DNA of 64,000 nucleotides. Origin: Pectobacterium betavasculorum. Its GTDB lineage: Bacteria > Pseudomonadota > Gammaproteobacteria > Enterobacterales > Enterobacteriaceae. The DNA is taken from contig NZ_JQHM01000003.1 in assembly GCF_000749845.1 (NCBI RefSeq), positions 62,001 to 126,000 of the forward strand, written 5' to 3'. Both the position numbers and the translations under genes were made by a program. The first letter of the stretch is position 1. Every line of letters starts with the position of its first letter. Positions 40,156 through 50,317 of this stretch are shown here, in pieces. Below the pieces are notes generated by a model. It did no database searches. It worked only from the letters and a program-made list of their open reading frames with translations, and was not told the origin of the DNA.

Positions 40156-41388
40156 ATGGCAAAGGTATCACTGGAAAAAGACAAGATTAAGTTTCTGTTA
40201 GTGGAAGGCGTGCACCAGAGCGCGCTGGATAACCTGCGTGCAGCGGGTTACACCAATATCGAGTTCCACAAAGGGGCGTTGGATCCTGAAGCATTAAAAG
40301 CTTCTATCCGCGATGCGCATTTTGTGGGTATCCGCTCGCGTACCCATCTGACAGAAGAGATTTTTGCTGCTGCGGAAAAATTGATCGCAGTAGGGTGTTT
40401 CTGTATCGGGACTAACCAGGTTGAACTGTCGGCCGCGACCAAACGCGGTATCCCAGTGTTTAATGCGCCTTTTTCCAATACCCGATCCGTGGCGGAAATG
40501 GTGATCGGCGAAATGTTGCTGATGCTGCGTGGTATCCCCGCGGCAAACGCGAAAGCGCATCGTGGTATTTGGCACAAACTGGCTGTGGGATCGTTTGAAG
40601 CTCGCGGCAAAAAGCTCGGCATCATCGGCTACGGTCATATCGGTATGCAGTTGGGGATTCTGGCTGAAGGCCTCGGTATGCACGTTTACTTCTATGATAT
40701 TGAAAGTAAATTGCCGCTGGGTAATGCTCAGCAGGTACGCCATCTGTCCGACCTGTTGAATATGAGCGACGTGGTGAGTCTGCACGTGCCGGAAAATGAA
40801 AGCACGCAGGATATGATGGGCCCGGAAGAGCTGGCGCTGATGAAGCCGGGTGCAATCCTGATTAATGCTGCCCGCGGTACGGTGGTTGATATTCCAGCAC
40901 TGTGCGAAGTATTGAGAAGTAAACATCTATCCGGTGCGGCGATAGACGTATTCCCACAGGAACCGGCAACCAACAGCGATCCATTCTTGTCACCGCTGTG
41001 CGAGTTTGACAACGTGCTGCTGACGCCGCATATCGGTGGTTCCACGCAGGAAGCGCAAGAGAATATCGGTGATGAAGTGGCCGGCAAACTGGTGAAATAC
41101 TCAGATAACGGCTCTACGCTGTCTGCGGTGAATTTCCCGGAAGTGTCGTTGCCTGTCCATGGCGCACGTGCGAGCCGCCTGCTGCACATCCATGAAAACC
41201 GTCCTGGTATTATTACCAAAATTAACCAGATCTTTGCTGAACAGGGAATTAACATTGCCGCGCAGTATCTGCAAACGACACCTGAAATTGGTTATGTGGT
41301 AATTGATGTCGAAACTGACGGTGCACAAACGGCACTGCAACTGATGAAGGCGATTCCCGGCACGATTCGTGCCCGTCTGCTGTTCTGA
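40156..41388 (+). CDS. serA: D-3-phosphoglycerate dehydrogenase
   Basis: A 410-residue enzyme, the same length as E. coli SerA. It oxidises 3-phosphoglycerate with NAD, the first step of serine synthesis. The substrate domain has VGIRSRTHLTEE. The NAD-binding loop is GIIGYGHIGMQLGILAEGLG, with NAARGTVVDIPAL and the catalytic His in LTPHIGGSTQEAQENIG. The C-terminal ACT domain (HIHENRPGIITKINQIFAEQ) binds serine for feedback inhibition. A 294-base upstream region separates it from rpiA. A hairpin-module repeat lies about 100 bases downstream. Confidence 0.98.
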   Translation: MAKVSLEKDKIKFLLVEGVHQSALDNLRAAGYTNIEFHKGALDPEALKASIRDAHFVGIRSRTHLTEEIFAAAEKLIAVGCFCIGTNQVELSAATKRGIPVFNAPFSNTRSVAEMVIGEMLLMLRGIPAANAKAHRGIWHKLAVGSFEARGKKLGIIGYGHIGMQLGILAEGLGMHVYFYDIESKLPLGNAQQVRHLSDLLNMSDVVSLHVPENESTQDMMGPEELALMKPGAILINAARGTVVDIPALCEVLRSKHLSGAAIDVFPQEPATNSDPFLSPLCEFDNVLLTPHIGGSTQEAQENIGDEVAGKLVKYSDNGSTLSAVNFPEVSLPVHGARASRLLHIHENRPGIITKINQIFAEQGINIAAQYLQTTPEIGYVVIDVETDGAQTALQLMKAIPGTIRARLLF

Positions 41389-41489
41389 TGTCTGATTGAT
41401 CAGTGAATGCACTATCAGCCCATTGACAAGTCTATTTACTGAATGAAAACGGGAGTAACGGAATAGAAGAGTAAAGCGTTTGCGCCAGG

Positions 41490-41563
41490 GACAAAAACGT
41501 CAGGAGCGTTTTTGAACGTCGCCTGCGACGGCCCTGAAAGGCTGAATCTCAGGGATGAGATTC
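41490..41563 (-). repeat. Multi-hairpin repeat module, copy downstream of serA
   Basis: Read on the minus strand, the module has hairpin gaatctcatccctgagattc, a short CCT/AGG hairpin, cgtcgcaggcgacg (5-bp stem with 4-base loop), then gttcaaaaacg and cgtttttgtcc as arms of a stem. It is the same order as in the ERIC insertions at 47744-47812 and 61910-61976 and the copy at 60652-60722. Stem sequences differ but pairing is kept. Confidence 0.7.
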
Positions 41564-41659
41564 ATATCCGCGCAAGCCGAGCTTACATGGACGTACTTGC
41601 AGCGTCTTTACGATCTATCCGTTACTCCGCTCTACGGGCTTTGTCAGCAACCTCATTTA

Positions 41660-42661
41660 TTACAGCGCGATGACGATCTTACCGCGCATATGCCCTTCCA
41701 GCACTTTATCGTGAGCCTGCTTCAGCGTGTCTACCGTTAACCCTTGCAGCGCTTCGCTGGCGGTTCCCTGAAGTTTTCCTGCATCAACCAGCTGTGCGAC
41801 TTCGTGCAAAATATTCCCCTGTTCCGCGATATCCGGCGTGGTGAACATGCTGCGGGTAAACATTAATTCCCAGTGCAGCGCCGCGCTTTTGAGTTTCAGC
41901 GCCGTTTGGTCGAGCGGATTTTTGTTTTCCACGATGGTGCAGATGTGTCCCATCGGTGCGATCAGTTTGCTGATGGCATCCCAGTGGCCGTCGGTGTCGT
42001 TCAGGCAGAAAATATAATCGATCTGTTTGATTCCTTCCTTTGCCAGTTCCTCGATCAGATTCCGGTAATCCACGACCTTATGGGCACCGCGCTGGCGGCA
42101 CCACTCTGCCGAGTCAGGCTGTGACGCAGTGGCGATGATATTTACCGAACTGCGCAGCGCGGCCAGAGAAATCGCAAGGGAGCCTACGCCGCCTGCACCA
42201 CCGATAATCAGCAGAGTTTTGTCGCTGTCGGCCTGCTGTATTTTCAAATGCTCGAATAAGCCTTCCCAGGCGGTCAGTGCCGTGAGCGGCAGTGCGGCCG
42301 CCGCTGCCCAGTCCAGAGACACCGGCTTGCGCGCTACGATACGTGAATCAATTAACTGATGGGTGGTGTTGCTGCCGGGGCGGGTGATATCGCCGGCGTA
42401 CCAGACTTCATCGCCTACTTGAATGTTGTTAACCGCGCTGCCGATTTTCAGCACGACGCCGCTGGCATCCCAACCGAGAATTCGGGGCTGCTGTAATCCA
42501 TTCTGACGTAACCCAGCATGAACTTTGGTATCCACGGGATTGACGGAAATGGCTTTTACGCCGACCAACAGATCGTATTCACCAGGCTCGGGAATATCCT
42601 GCGTGATGGCAATGAAATTTTCTGGCTGTTGTGGATCAACGGCTATCGCATGAGCGGTCAT
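41660..42661 (-). CDS. MDR-family NADPH:quinone reductase-like oxidoreductase
   Basis: A 333-residue medium-chain dehydrogenase/reductase. The N-terminal GroES-like domain has AISVNPVDTKVHAGLRQ and ILGWDASGVVLKIG. The Rossmann domain has IIGGAGGVGSLAISLAALRS (about residues 152-171). The structural and catalytic zinc cysteines of alcohol dehydrogenases are absent, so it belongs with the zinc-independent quinone oxidoreductase or ZADH-like group although such genes are often named zinc-type. Probable role: NADPH-dependent reduction of quinones or reactive enones. It is divergent from a LysR-type gene that probably controls it. Confidence 0.85.
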   Translation of the reverse strand: MTAHAIAVDPQQPENFIAITQDIPEPGEYDLLVGVKAISVNPVDTKVHAGLRQNGLQQPRILGWDASGVVLKIGSAVNNIQVGDEVWYAGDITRPGSNTTHQLIDSRIVARKPVSLDWAAAAALPLTALTAWEGLFEHLKIQQADSDKTLLIIGGAGGVGSLAISLAALRSSVNIIATASQPDSAEWCRQRGAHKVVDYRNLIEELAKEGIKQIDYIFCLNDTDGHWDAISKLIAPMGHICTIVENKNPLDQTALKLKSAALHWELMFTRSMFTTPDIAEQGNILHEVAQLVDAGKLQGTASEALQGLTVDTLKQAHDKVLEGHMRGKIVIAL

Positions 42662-42797
42662 GGTCTGTTCCTCATTATTTTCAGAATGCGGTCTTGTGAA
42701 TAAAACCTATTTTTGCATAAGCCAAAGTGTAGAGCACAGAGATAGGACTGATAAGATGGACAATAAATAATGCAGTGTTCGTCTGAGGTGAACAATC

Positions 42798-43703
42798 ATG
42801 TTTAAGCAATTGCAGGATATGGCGCTGTTTGCGCTGGTGGCCGAGTGTGGCAGTTTTACACAGGCGGCGCGAAAAGCGGGGCTGGCAAAATCTAGCCTGA
42901 GTTTGCGCATCAGCCAGCTCGAACAACAGATCGGCCTGCGATTGCTTAACCGAACGACGCGCCAGCTAAATCTGACGTTTGCAGGCGAACGTTACCTGAT
43001 TCACTGTCAGGAGATGCTGCAAGCCAGTGAACGCGCCGATCTTGCTATACAGCGCTTGCGTGATAACCCCAGCGGGCGACTACGTATTACCAGCCCTGCG
43101 GGGCTAGGTTCCACACTGCTGGCGCGACTCACTGCCGAATTTCAGCAGCGCTTTCCGGCGGTATCGCTGGATGTTCTGATTTCAGATGCGGTGATCGATC
43201 TCGTGCAGGAGGGCTTTGATGTCGCTTTTCGCACCGGTAAACCTCACGATTCGTCACTCATTGGGCGTTCACTCGGGCAGACTCCGCGCTATTTGCTGGC
43301 ATCGCCTGACTATCTTGCGCGGCATCCCGCATTGCTTCATCCGCAGCAGCTCCAGCAACACCACTGCATTGCGCATCATGCCTGGACAGAGTGGCTCCTT
43401 CACCGTGGTTCAGAGCTCTATCGTTGGCTATTACCTGACGCACACATTACAGACAATCTGCTTTACGCCCGCGAGTGCGCTATTGCGGGGGCAGGGATTA
43501 CGCTATTACCGGATTTTCTCTGCCGCGATGAGGCTGTTGCTGGCAAGTTGGTCAGGGTTCTGCCGGATTGGCAGGTGGAAGCCAATGAGCTTTATCTGGT
43601 GTACCCCAGCCGCAAGCTAAATTCGCCCGCGTTAGCGTGTTTCATCGACTTCGTTTTACAGCATCGCACGTTAGATGATTACTCAATACTTTTGAAAAAG
43701 TAA
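42798..43703 (+). CDS. LysR-family transcriptional regulator
   Basis: A 301-residue LysR-type regulator. The N-terminal helix-turn-helix is CGSFTQAARKAGLAKSSLSL (about residues 17-36), then ISQLEQQIGLRLLNRTTRQL. The effector domain starts near SGRLRITSPAGLGSTLLARL and has the DmlR/CrgA-like subgroup pattern (VSLDVLISDAVIDLVQEGFD). The ATG has GAGG upstream. A 136-base divergent promoter region separates it from the oxidoreductase gene. The inducer is unknown. Confidence 0.9.
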   Translation: MFKQLQDMALFALVAECGSFTQAARKAGLAKSSLSLRISQLEQQIGLRLLNRTTRQLNLTFAGERYLIHCQEMLQASERADLAIQRLRDNPSGRLRITSPAGLGSTLLARLTAEFQQRFPAVSLDVLISDAVIDLVQEGFDVAFRTGKPHDSSLIGRSLGQTPRYLLASPDYLARHPALLHPQQLQQHHCIAHHAWTEWLLHRGSELYRWLLPDAHITDNLLYARECAIAGAGITLLPDFLCRDEAVAGKLVRVLPDWQVEANELYLVYPSRKLNSPALACFIDFVLQHRTLDDYSILLKK

Positions 43704-43794
43704 CAGTGATATATTGCGCAGAGATTTTTTGTTTCATTTTTTATTTAAACGGTAAAATTTTTATTGAAACGTGATTTCTGTCAGCTTGTTTTAG

Positions 43795-43822
43795 GTACGT
43801 TTTAGATTGGGAATGCCGATAA
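43795..43822 (+). promoter_or_regulatory. Candidate sigma-28 (FliA) promoter of the chemoreceptor gene
   Basis: The -10 element gccgataa (43815-43822) is an exact match to the sigma-28 consensus. Twelve bases upstream, gtacgttt (43795-43802) matches the -35 TAAAGTTT at 5 of 8 positions, including GTTT. It lies about 115-140 bases before the receptor start. Confidence 0.6.
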
Positions 43823-43960
43823 CAATATTGGTTCCTTTTGACTTTTTTATGAAAGGCATGCCCTGCGTGGCGTTTTGTCACGGTGATATTCGGGCTCTGT
43901 CACATTGATTAGTGATAGAGATAATGTATACCAGTGATGGTGAAAATGAGAATGCAATCG

Positions 43961-45664
43961 ATGTCTGTTAAGAAAGATAAGTTGAGTTACATTAACAATA
44001 TACGTCTCGTATCGTTATTTATTACTCTTTTTTCAATTATCCTGATTCTCTTTGCGCTTTCTATTGGCACAGCGAGCTATTTCTTAAAGCAGAGTAATGA
44101 TTCACTGGATAAGGCAAATGAGCTGTCTGATATTCGCGCGGGTATCAGCAGTAGTCTCGATCAGTTGCGTGTTGCCAGGCTGCTGCTCATTCAGGCTGGT
44201 GCGGCAAACCGTATTAGCGATCACGAAGTATTTAAAGCTGCTTCAGACCAGGCTGCTGGCCGGATCAGAGCCTCACAGAAACGCCTTGATGAATATCTCG
44301 CGCGTCCCGACAGACTGGAGAATGAAAATGCCTTGGACGAGGATATCCTCAAGGCTTATACCAACTATCGCGATAGTGCGATTGTTTTGATGCAGAAAGC
44401 CACAAGTGATGGTGAATTTGAAGATCTGGTGTCGTTGGAAAGTACGCTGGCGCGCACGTTAGATGAAGAGTTTAGCGTTCCTGTACGTAAAAAAGTGACT
44501 GAACTGACAAAAGCCGCGCAGGATATCAATCAGCGGGCGGAACAGAACGCCCAACTGGGATACTGGATGATGTCGGGCTCGTTTGCGTTGTCCATCATTA
44601 TGGCAATCATGGCGTATATCATGGTGCGCAATGTGATCCTTGCGCCAATCAATAGACTGGTTGAACGTATTCAGAAAATTGCAGCGGGTGACCTGACGCT
44701 ACCACCCATGGCGATGGGGCGTAATGAGATTGGTATTTTGGGTTTGAATATTCAGAATATGCAGGCGGAGTTGACAGATACGGTGACGATCGTGCGCGAA
44801 GGCGCGGATTCGATCTATCAAGGATCGTCAGAAATTACGGCAGGCAACGTCGATCTCTCTTCACGTACCGAGCAACAGGCTGCTGCTCTGGAAGAAACCG
44901 CAGCGAGCATGGAACAACTGACCGCAACGGTGAAACAGAACTCTGATAATGCTCACCACGCCAGCCAACTGGCAAAAAATGCCTCTGAAAAAGCGGAGAA
45001 GGGCGGACAAATTGTGCAAGGCGTGGTGGACACGATGCAGGATATTTCCACTAGCTCAAAACGCATTTCTGAGATCACTTCCGTTATTAACAGCATCGCT
45101 TTCCAGACCAATATTCTGGCGCTGAACGCCGCAGTAGAAGCGGCACGAGCAGGCGAACAAGGGCGTGGTTTTGCCGTCGTTGCGGGTGAAGTTCGCAATC
45201 TGGCGCAGCGTAGTGCGCAGGCGGCGAAGGAAATCGAAACGCTGATTGGCGAATCTGGCAGGCTGGTGGATATCGGCTCAGGGCTGGTGGCGCAGGCAGG
45301 GACAACCATGGGCGAAATTGTCCGTGCGGTTGTCAGCGTGACGGACATCATGGGGGAAATAGCTTCCGCTTCTGATGAACAGAGTCGCGGTATTGGGCAG
45401 GTCAGTCAGGCCGTGTCTGAAATGGATAGCGCAACGCAGCAGAATGCGGCATTAGTACAGGAAGCGTCGGCAGCCGCCGTTTCACTTGAAGAGCAGGCCG
45501 CGCGTTTGACGCAGGCTGTCGCGGTATTCAAGCTGTCCGGTATCGTCCAGCAAGTGAGGTCATCATTGCCGAAATCTGCGCCGCAACCGCGTTTAGCGCC
45601 CGCAATAGCTATCGCCGGATCCAGCAACAAAGGCAACAATAATCAAAACTGGGAAACGTTCTGA
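43961..45664 (+). CDS. Methyl-accepting chemotaxis protein with NWETF tail
   Basis: A transmembrane chemoreceptor of about 567 residues. TM1 is near residues 18-40 and TM2 near 200-223; the periplasmic part between them is the size of a four-helix-bundle ligand domain. A HAMP segment ([19 protein letters not shown]) and a long cytoplasmic coiled coil follow. The hairpin tip motif [20 protein letters not shown] is intact. The last five residues are NWETF, the CheR/CheB docking pentapeptide of high-abundance receptors. The ligand is unknown. The start is uncertain: in-frame GTG 43934 and ATGs at 43937, 43949, 43955 and 43961 all lack a strong ribosome site. Confidence 0.93.
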   Translation: MSVKKDKLSYINNIRLVSLFITLFSIILILFALSIGTASYFLKQSNDSLDKANELSDIRAGISSSLDQLRVARLLLIQAGAANRISDHEVFKAASDQAAGRIRASQKRLDEYLARPDRLENENALDEDILKAYTNYRDSAIVLMQKATSDGEFEDLVSLESTLARTLDEEFSVPVRKKVTELTKAAQDINQRAEQNAQLGYWMMSGSFALSIIMAIMAYIMVRNVILAPINRLVERIQKIAAGDLTLPPMAMGRNEIGILGLNIQNMQAELTDTVTIVREGADSIYQGSSEITAGNVDLSSRTEQQAAALEETAASMEQLTATVKQNSDNAHHASQLAKNASEKAEKGGQIVQGVVDTMQDISTSSKRISEITSVINSIAFQTNILALNAAVEAARAGEQGRGFAVVAGEVRNLAQRSAQAAKEIETLIGESGRLVDIGSGLVAQAGTTMGEIVRAVVSVTDIMGEIASASDEQSRGIGQVSQAVSEMDSATQQNAALVQEASAAAVSLEEQAARLTQAVAVFKLSGIVQQVRSSLPKSAPQPRLAPAIAIAGSSNKGNNNQNWETF

Positions 45665-45690
45665 TCGCTTCCAGTCAATGACACACCATC

Positions 45691-45727
45691 AGAAAGAAAA
45701 ATGGCCCGCAATGTATTGCGGGCCATG
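45691..45727 (-). terminator. Terminator of ettA
   Basis: A perfect 11-bp stem atggcccgcaa/ttgcgggccat with a 4-base loop. On the minus strand it ends in a T-run (ttttttc), between the convergent receptor gene and ettA. Confidence 0.88.
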
Positions 45728-45750
45728 TGTTTACCACGTTCGATGACGGC

Positions 45751-47418
45751 TTATTTAGTAATCTTTTTGTATTTGATGCGGTGAGGCTCCAGCGCCTCTG
45801 CGCCCAACGTACGCTTCTTGTACTCTTCGTATTCAGTAAAGTTACCTTCGAAGAATTCCACTTTACCTTCATCCTGATAATCCAGAATGTGCGTGGCGAT
45901 ACGGTCGAGGAACCAACGGTCATGCGAGATCACCATGGCGCAGCCTGGGAATTCCAGCAGGGCGTTTTCCAGCGCACGCAGGGTTTCGATATCCAGGTCG
46001 TTGGTTGGTTCATCGAGCAGCAGCACGTTGCCGCCTACCTGCAATAGCTTAGCCAGATGCAGACGACCGCGCTCACCACCAGATAATTCACCAACACGTT
46101 TGCCCTGATCAACCCCTTTGAAGTTGAAACGGCCAACGTAGGCACGGCTAGGCATTTCGGTGTTGCCGACACGCATGATGTCTTGCCCGCCGGAGACTTC
46201 TTCCCAGACGGTTTTGCTGTTATCCATCGCGTCGCGGAACTGGTCGACTGATGCCAGTTTTACGGTCTCACCCAGCTCAATCGTGCCGCTATCTGGCTGT
46301 TCCTGACCAGACATCATGCGGAACAGCGTCGATTTACCGGCACCGTTCGGGCCGATAATCCCGACAATCGCGCCTTTTGGTACGGAGAAAGAAAGCCCGT
46401 CGATGAGCTGGCGTTCGCCGTAAGACTTGCTGAGGTTGGTGACTTCCACCACTTTATCGCCGAGTCGCGCACCCGGTGGAATAAACAGTTCGTTGGTTTC
46501 GTTACGTTTCTGATATTCCGTGTTGTTCAACTCTTCAAAGCGTGCCAGACGCGCCTTACCTTTGGACTGACGGCCTTTAGCGCCTTGACGCACCCACTCC
46601 AGCTCTTTCTCAATGGATTTACGTCGTGCCGCTTCCTGAGAGGCTTCCTGTGCCAGACGCTGATCTTTCTGCTCCAGCCAAGACGAGTAGTTGCCTTCCC
46701 ACGGAATGCCTTCGCCACGGTCCAGTTCCAGAATCCAGCCCGCTACGTTATCGAGGAAGTAACGGTCGTGGGTAATCGCCACCACGGTGCCTTCGAAGTC
46801 GTGCAGGAAGCGTTCCAGCCAGGCTACTGACTCGGCATCCAAGTGGTTGGTTGGTTCGTCGAGCAGCAGCATGTCTGGTTTTTCCAGCAGCAGGCGGCAC
46901 AGCGCAACGCGGCGACGTTCCCCCCCAGACAAGGTCGCGATTTTCGCATCCCACTCAGGTAGACGCAGCGCATCTGCGGCGCGCTCCAACTGGTTATTCA
47001 AGTTATGACCGTCGTGCGCCTGAATGACTTCTTCCAGTCGACCTTGCTCGGCGGCCAGTTTATCGAAATCTGCATCCGGGTCGGCATACAGCGCATAAAC
47101 TTCATCAAGACGCTTCAGCGCGGTCACGACTTCAGATACCGCTTCTTCCACGGATTCACGCACGGTGTGCTCCGTGTTTAACTGCGGTTCCTGCGGCAAA
47201 TAGCCGATTTTGATTCCAGGTTGTGGGCGAGCTTCACCCTCGATGTCCGTATCAATGCCAGCCATAATACGTAGCAGCGTTGATTTACCGGACCCGTTCA
47301 GACCCAGTACGCCGATCTTGGCTCCGGGGAAAAAACTGAGGGAGATGTTTTTCAGAATGTGACGCTTCGGCGGAACGACCTTACCGACGCGATGCATGGT
47401 ATAAACATATTGAGCCAC
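45751..47418 (-). CDS. ettA: EttA, energy-dependent translational throttle (ABC-F)
   Basis: A 555-residue soluble ABC-F ATPase, the E. coli EttA length. It binds the ribosomal E site and gates the first elongation cycle according to ATP/ADP ratio. Domain 1 has Walker A GLNGSGKSTLLRIM, signature TLSGGERRRVALC and LLLDEPTNHLDAESVAWLE. The linker with the basic helix (ELEWVRQGAKGRQSKGKARL) follows. Domain 2 has GPNGAGKSTLFRMM, ELSGGERGRLHLAK and LLLDEPTNDLDIETLRALE. Expressed divergently from slt. Confidence 0.97.
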   Translation of the reverse strand: MAQYVYTMHRVGKVVPPKRHILKNISLSFFPGAKIGVLGLNGSGKSTLLRIMAGIDTDIEGEARPQPGIKIGYLPQEPQLNTEHTVRESVEEAVSEVVTALKRLDEVYALYADPDADFDKLAAEQGRLEEVIQAHDGHNLNNQLERAADALRLPEWDAKIATLSGGERRRVALCRLLLEKPDMLLLDEPTNHLDAESVAWLERFLHDFEGTVVAITHDRYFLDNVAGWILELDRGEGIPWEGNYSSWLEQKDQRLAQEASQEAARRKSIEKELEWVRQGAKGRQSKGKARLARFEELNNTEYQKRNETNELFIPPGARLGDKVVEVTNLSKSYGERQLIDGLSFSVPKGAIVGIIGPNGAGKSTLFRMMSGQEQPDSGTIELGETVKLASVDQFRDAMDNSKTVWEEVSGGQDIMRVGNTEMPSRAYVGRFNFKGVDQGKRVGELSGGERGRLHLAKLLQVGGNVLLLDEPTNDLDIETLRALENALLEFPGCAMVISHDRWFLDRIATHILDYQDEGKVEFFEGNFTEYEEYKKRTLGAEALEPHRIKYKKITK

Positions 47419-47700
47419 GTTGCGACTTCGCCTCTCTCTTATCTCTATGATTTGTCACCACAAGCGGGTGACCATGGGTAATTAATAGCGCTGCTGAAGC
47501 ATATGCCTTTAGCAGCGGCTCGATTATTCTAAGCACATTATTCTAAGTATGAAGTGTAGCGGTTTTCAGCCCGCGATCCCAGCTATCCGGCGATTTGCTA
47601 TGGCCGATCTGAGACGTATGCCCGCCTGATGAATTTCAGAATCGGTTTGCGGATCGGCATACCGTTGTCTGGCATGATGTGCCACACTAGATCTGCCCGA

Positions 47701-47899
<199 letters not shown>

Positions 47900-47950
47900 G
47901 GATAGGGGGATCGATACGATGAAGGATGCCGATAGCAAGTTCGATAACGG

Positions 47951-49894
47951 ATGAGGTTAATGCAGGTGATGAAAGCAGGTCATTGGTGGTACGCCGTTGC
48001 GGCGGTTTGTCTGGCTGGGGCTTCCGGTCATGTGCTGGCGGACTCTTTAGACGAGCAGCGTCAGCGCTATCAGCAGGTTAAGCAAGCATGGGACAGCAAC
48101 CAAATGGACACGGTAGCGCAGCTGATGCCGACGCTGCGCAATTATCCGCTTTATCCTTATCTTGAATACCGCTCGCTCACGCAGGATCTAAGTCAGGTCA
48201 GCGCGACGCAGGTGAAGCAATTTATGGCAACGCACCCGACGTTGCCGCCCGCCCGTAATCTCACTACCAGCTTTGTGAATGAACTGGCGCGCCGTCAGGA
48301 CTGGATCGGGCTGCTGGCATTTAGCCCACAGCCGCCGAAGCCAGTGAGTGCTCGCTGTAACTTCTATTATGCCCAATGGGCAACTGGCCAGCGTCAGGGC
48401 GTGTGGGAAGCTACGCGTGATATCTGGCTGACCGGGCGTTCGCTTCCTACCGTGTGCGATAAACTTTTCTCCGTCTGGCAGCAGGCAGGTGAGCAGACGC
48501 CGCTGACAACGCTGGAGCGCGCGCGTCTGGCGATGGATGAAGGCAGCGGCAGTCTGGTGAGTTATCTCATCAAGCAGTTACCCGACGATTATAAAACGAT
48601 GGGCGATGCGCTGCTGAAACTTCAGAACGATCCGAGTTCGCTGGAGAGCTTCGCCCGTACCGTCGGGCCAACGGATTTCACCCGTAAAGTCACGCTGTCG
48701 GCCTTTACGCGCACGGCGCGTCAGGATACGGATAACGCCCGTTCGATGCTGCCGGTCATTGCCCGTTTGCAGAAGATGAGCGCCGCAGAACGTCAGGATA
48801 TGGAAGAAACCATCGCCTGGCGTTTGATGGGCAACGACGCTACGCCAGAGCAGGCACAGTGGCGGGATGATGTGGTGCGAAGGAGTACGTCGACTACGTT
48901 GCTGGAGCGTCGGGTGCGGATGGCGTTGGGTACAGGCGATCGGCAGGGGCTGACGAGTTGGATGGCGCGCTTGCCAACGGGTGCATTACAAAAAGATGAA
49001 TGGCGCTACTGGCGTGCGGCGGCGCTGTTGGATCAGGGCAAACGTCAGGAAGGTGAGACGATATTACGTGGCCTGATGCAGGAGCGCGGGTTCTATCCTA
49101 TGGCGGCGGCGCAGAAACTAAACGAGCGCTATCCCATTACTATCATGACGGCGGTGAAGCCAGATCCTTCTTTATCTCAGCAACCGGAAATCACCCGCGT
49201 GCGGGAATTGATGTTCTGGCAGATGGATAATTTGGCACGTAGCGAGTGGGTCGGGCTGGTGGCGAATCGTAGCAAACCGCAGCAGGAAGCGCTGGCTCGC
49301 TATGCGTTTGAACAGCGCTGGGCGGATTTGAGCGTGCAGGCGACGATTGTCGCGAAGCTGTGGGATCATTTGGAAGAACGTTTCCCGCTGGCCTGGAATG
49401 ACGAATTCCGCCGTGAAACGCTGGGGAAAGGGATTAACCAGAGCTATGCGATGGCGATTGCCCGGCAGGAGAGCGCGTGGAACCCGAAAGCGCGCTCGCC
49501 CGTTGGTGCATCGGGCCTGATGCAACTGATGCCTGCGACAGCGCAGCATACCGCTAAAATGAGCAATATCACGTTCTACACCAACAGCAGCCAGTTGTTT
49601 GATCCTGAGACCAATATCCTGTTGGGAACCAGCTATTTGGAATACGTGTATCAGACATTTGGCCGTAACCGCATTCTGTCTTCCGCGGCTTACAACGCCG
49701 GGCCATCGCGCGTAAATACCTGGTTGAGGAACAGCGCGGGACGTATCGATCCCGTCGCGTTTATCGAAAGTATTCCGTTTTCGGAAACGCGGGGTTATGT
49801 GAAAAATGTGCTGGCCTATGACGTCTTCTACCGCTACTTCCTGCATCAGCCAGCTAATGTACTGACGGATGCAGAATGGCAGCGGCGTTATTGA
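47951..49894 (+). CDS. slt: Soluble lytic murein transglycosylase Slt70
   Basis: A 647-residue periplasmic enzyme (E. coli 645). It cleaves the MurNAc-GlcNAc bond of murein forming 1,6-anhydro ends. The N-terminal signal peptide (HWWYAVAAVCLAGASGHVLA-DS) is followed by the long helical U and L superhelical domains. The C-terminal lysozyme-like domain has the catalytic Glu in AMAIARQESAWNPKA, then SPVGASGLMQLMPATA and SSAAYNAGPSRV. The start is uncertain among ATGs at 47951, 47960 and 47969; all keep the signal peptide. An ERIC element ends 51 bases upstream. Confidence 0.95.
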   Translation: MRLMQVMKAGHWWYAVAAVCLAGASGHVLADSLDEQRQRYQQVKQAWDSNQMDTVAQLMPTLRNYPLYPYLEYRSLTQDLSQVSATQVKQFMATHPTLPPARNLTTSFVNELARRQDWIGLLAFSPQPPKPVSARCNFYYAQWATGQRQGVWEATRDIWLTGRSLPTVCDKLFSVWQQAGEQTPLTTLERARLAMDEGSGSLVSYLIKQLPDDYKTMGDALLKLQNDPSSLESFARTVGPTDFTRKVTLSAFTRTARQDTDNARSMLPVIARLQKMSAAERQDMEETIAWRLMGNDATPEQAQWRDDVVRRSTSTTLLERRVRMALGTGDRQGLTSWMARLPTGALQKDEWRYWRAAALLDQGKRQEGETILRGLMQERGFYPMAAAQKLNERYPITIMTAVKPDPSLSQQPEITRVRELMFWQMDNLARSEWVGLVANRSKPQQEALARYAFEQRWADLSVQATIVAKLWDHLEERFPLAWNDEFRRETLGKGINQSYAMAIARQESAWNPKARSPVGASGLMQLMPATAQHTAKMSNITFYTNSSQLFDPETNILLGTSYLEYVYQTFGRNRILSSAAYNAGPSRVNTWLRNSAGRIDPVAFIESIPFSETRGYVKNVLAYDVFYRYFLHQPANVLTDAEWQRRY

Positions 49895-49937
49895 GACGGG
49901 GCGTTGCGATCGCTCCCTGAAATTGTGTTATGCTGCC

Positions 49938-49955
49938 GTACTAGTTAAATAGTAT
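49938..49955. promoter_or_regulatory. TrpR operator in front of trpR
   Basis: The sequence gtactagttaaatagtat matches 16 of 18 positions of the palindromic trp operator core GTACTAGTTAACTAGTAC. It lies 12 bases before the trpR start, where it would overlap the promoter and give autorepression as in E. coli. Confidence 0.88.
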
Positions 49956-49966
49956 GGCAGCCTGAT

Positions 49967-50314
49967 ATGACTCCGTTATCGCTTATCGACCCCGCACTTT
50001 CTGAACAAGACAATGAGCACTGGTTACGCTTCGTCGCGCTATTGCAGCAGTCTATTACGGAGGATCTTCAATTGCCGCTGCTTCAACTCTTGCTCACGCC
50101 GGATGAGCGTACAGCGTTGGGAACGCGGGTGCGAATTGTACAGGAGCTCATGCGGGGTGAAATGAGCCAGCGTGAGCTGAAAGGCGAGCTAGGTGCGGGA
50201 ATTGCCACGATCACGCGTGGTTCAAATAGCCTGAAAGCCGCGCCCCCTGCGTTAAAAAGCTGGTTGGAAGCGCAGTTGCTGTCGGCAGATAAACCGTTAG
50301 GTAATGACGCGTAA
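49967..50314 (+). CDS. trpR: Trp operon repressor
   Basis: A 115-residue DNA-binding protein (E. coli 108). With bound tryptophan it represses trp biosynthesis and its own gene. The core [21 protein letters not shown] is followed by the helix-turn-helix [20 protein letters not shown] and then [10 protein letters not shown], typical of TrpR. The N-terminus is a few residues longer than in E. coli. The gene follows slt, as in E. coli, and has a clear operator just upstream. Confidence 0.97.
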   Translation: MTPLSLIDPALSEQDNEHWLRFVALLQQSITEDLQLPLLQLLLTPDERTALGTRVRIVQELMRGEMSQRELKGELGAGIATITRGSNSLKAAPPALKSWLEAQLLSADKPLGNDA

Positions 50315-50317
50315 CGG

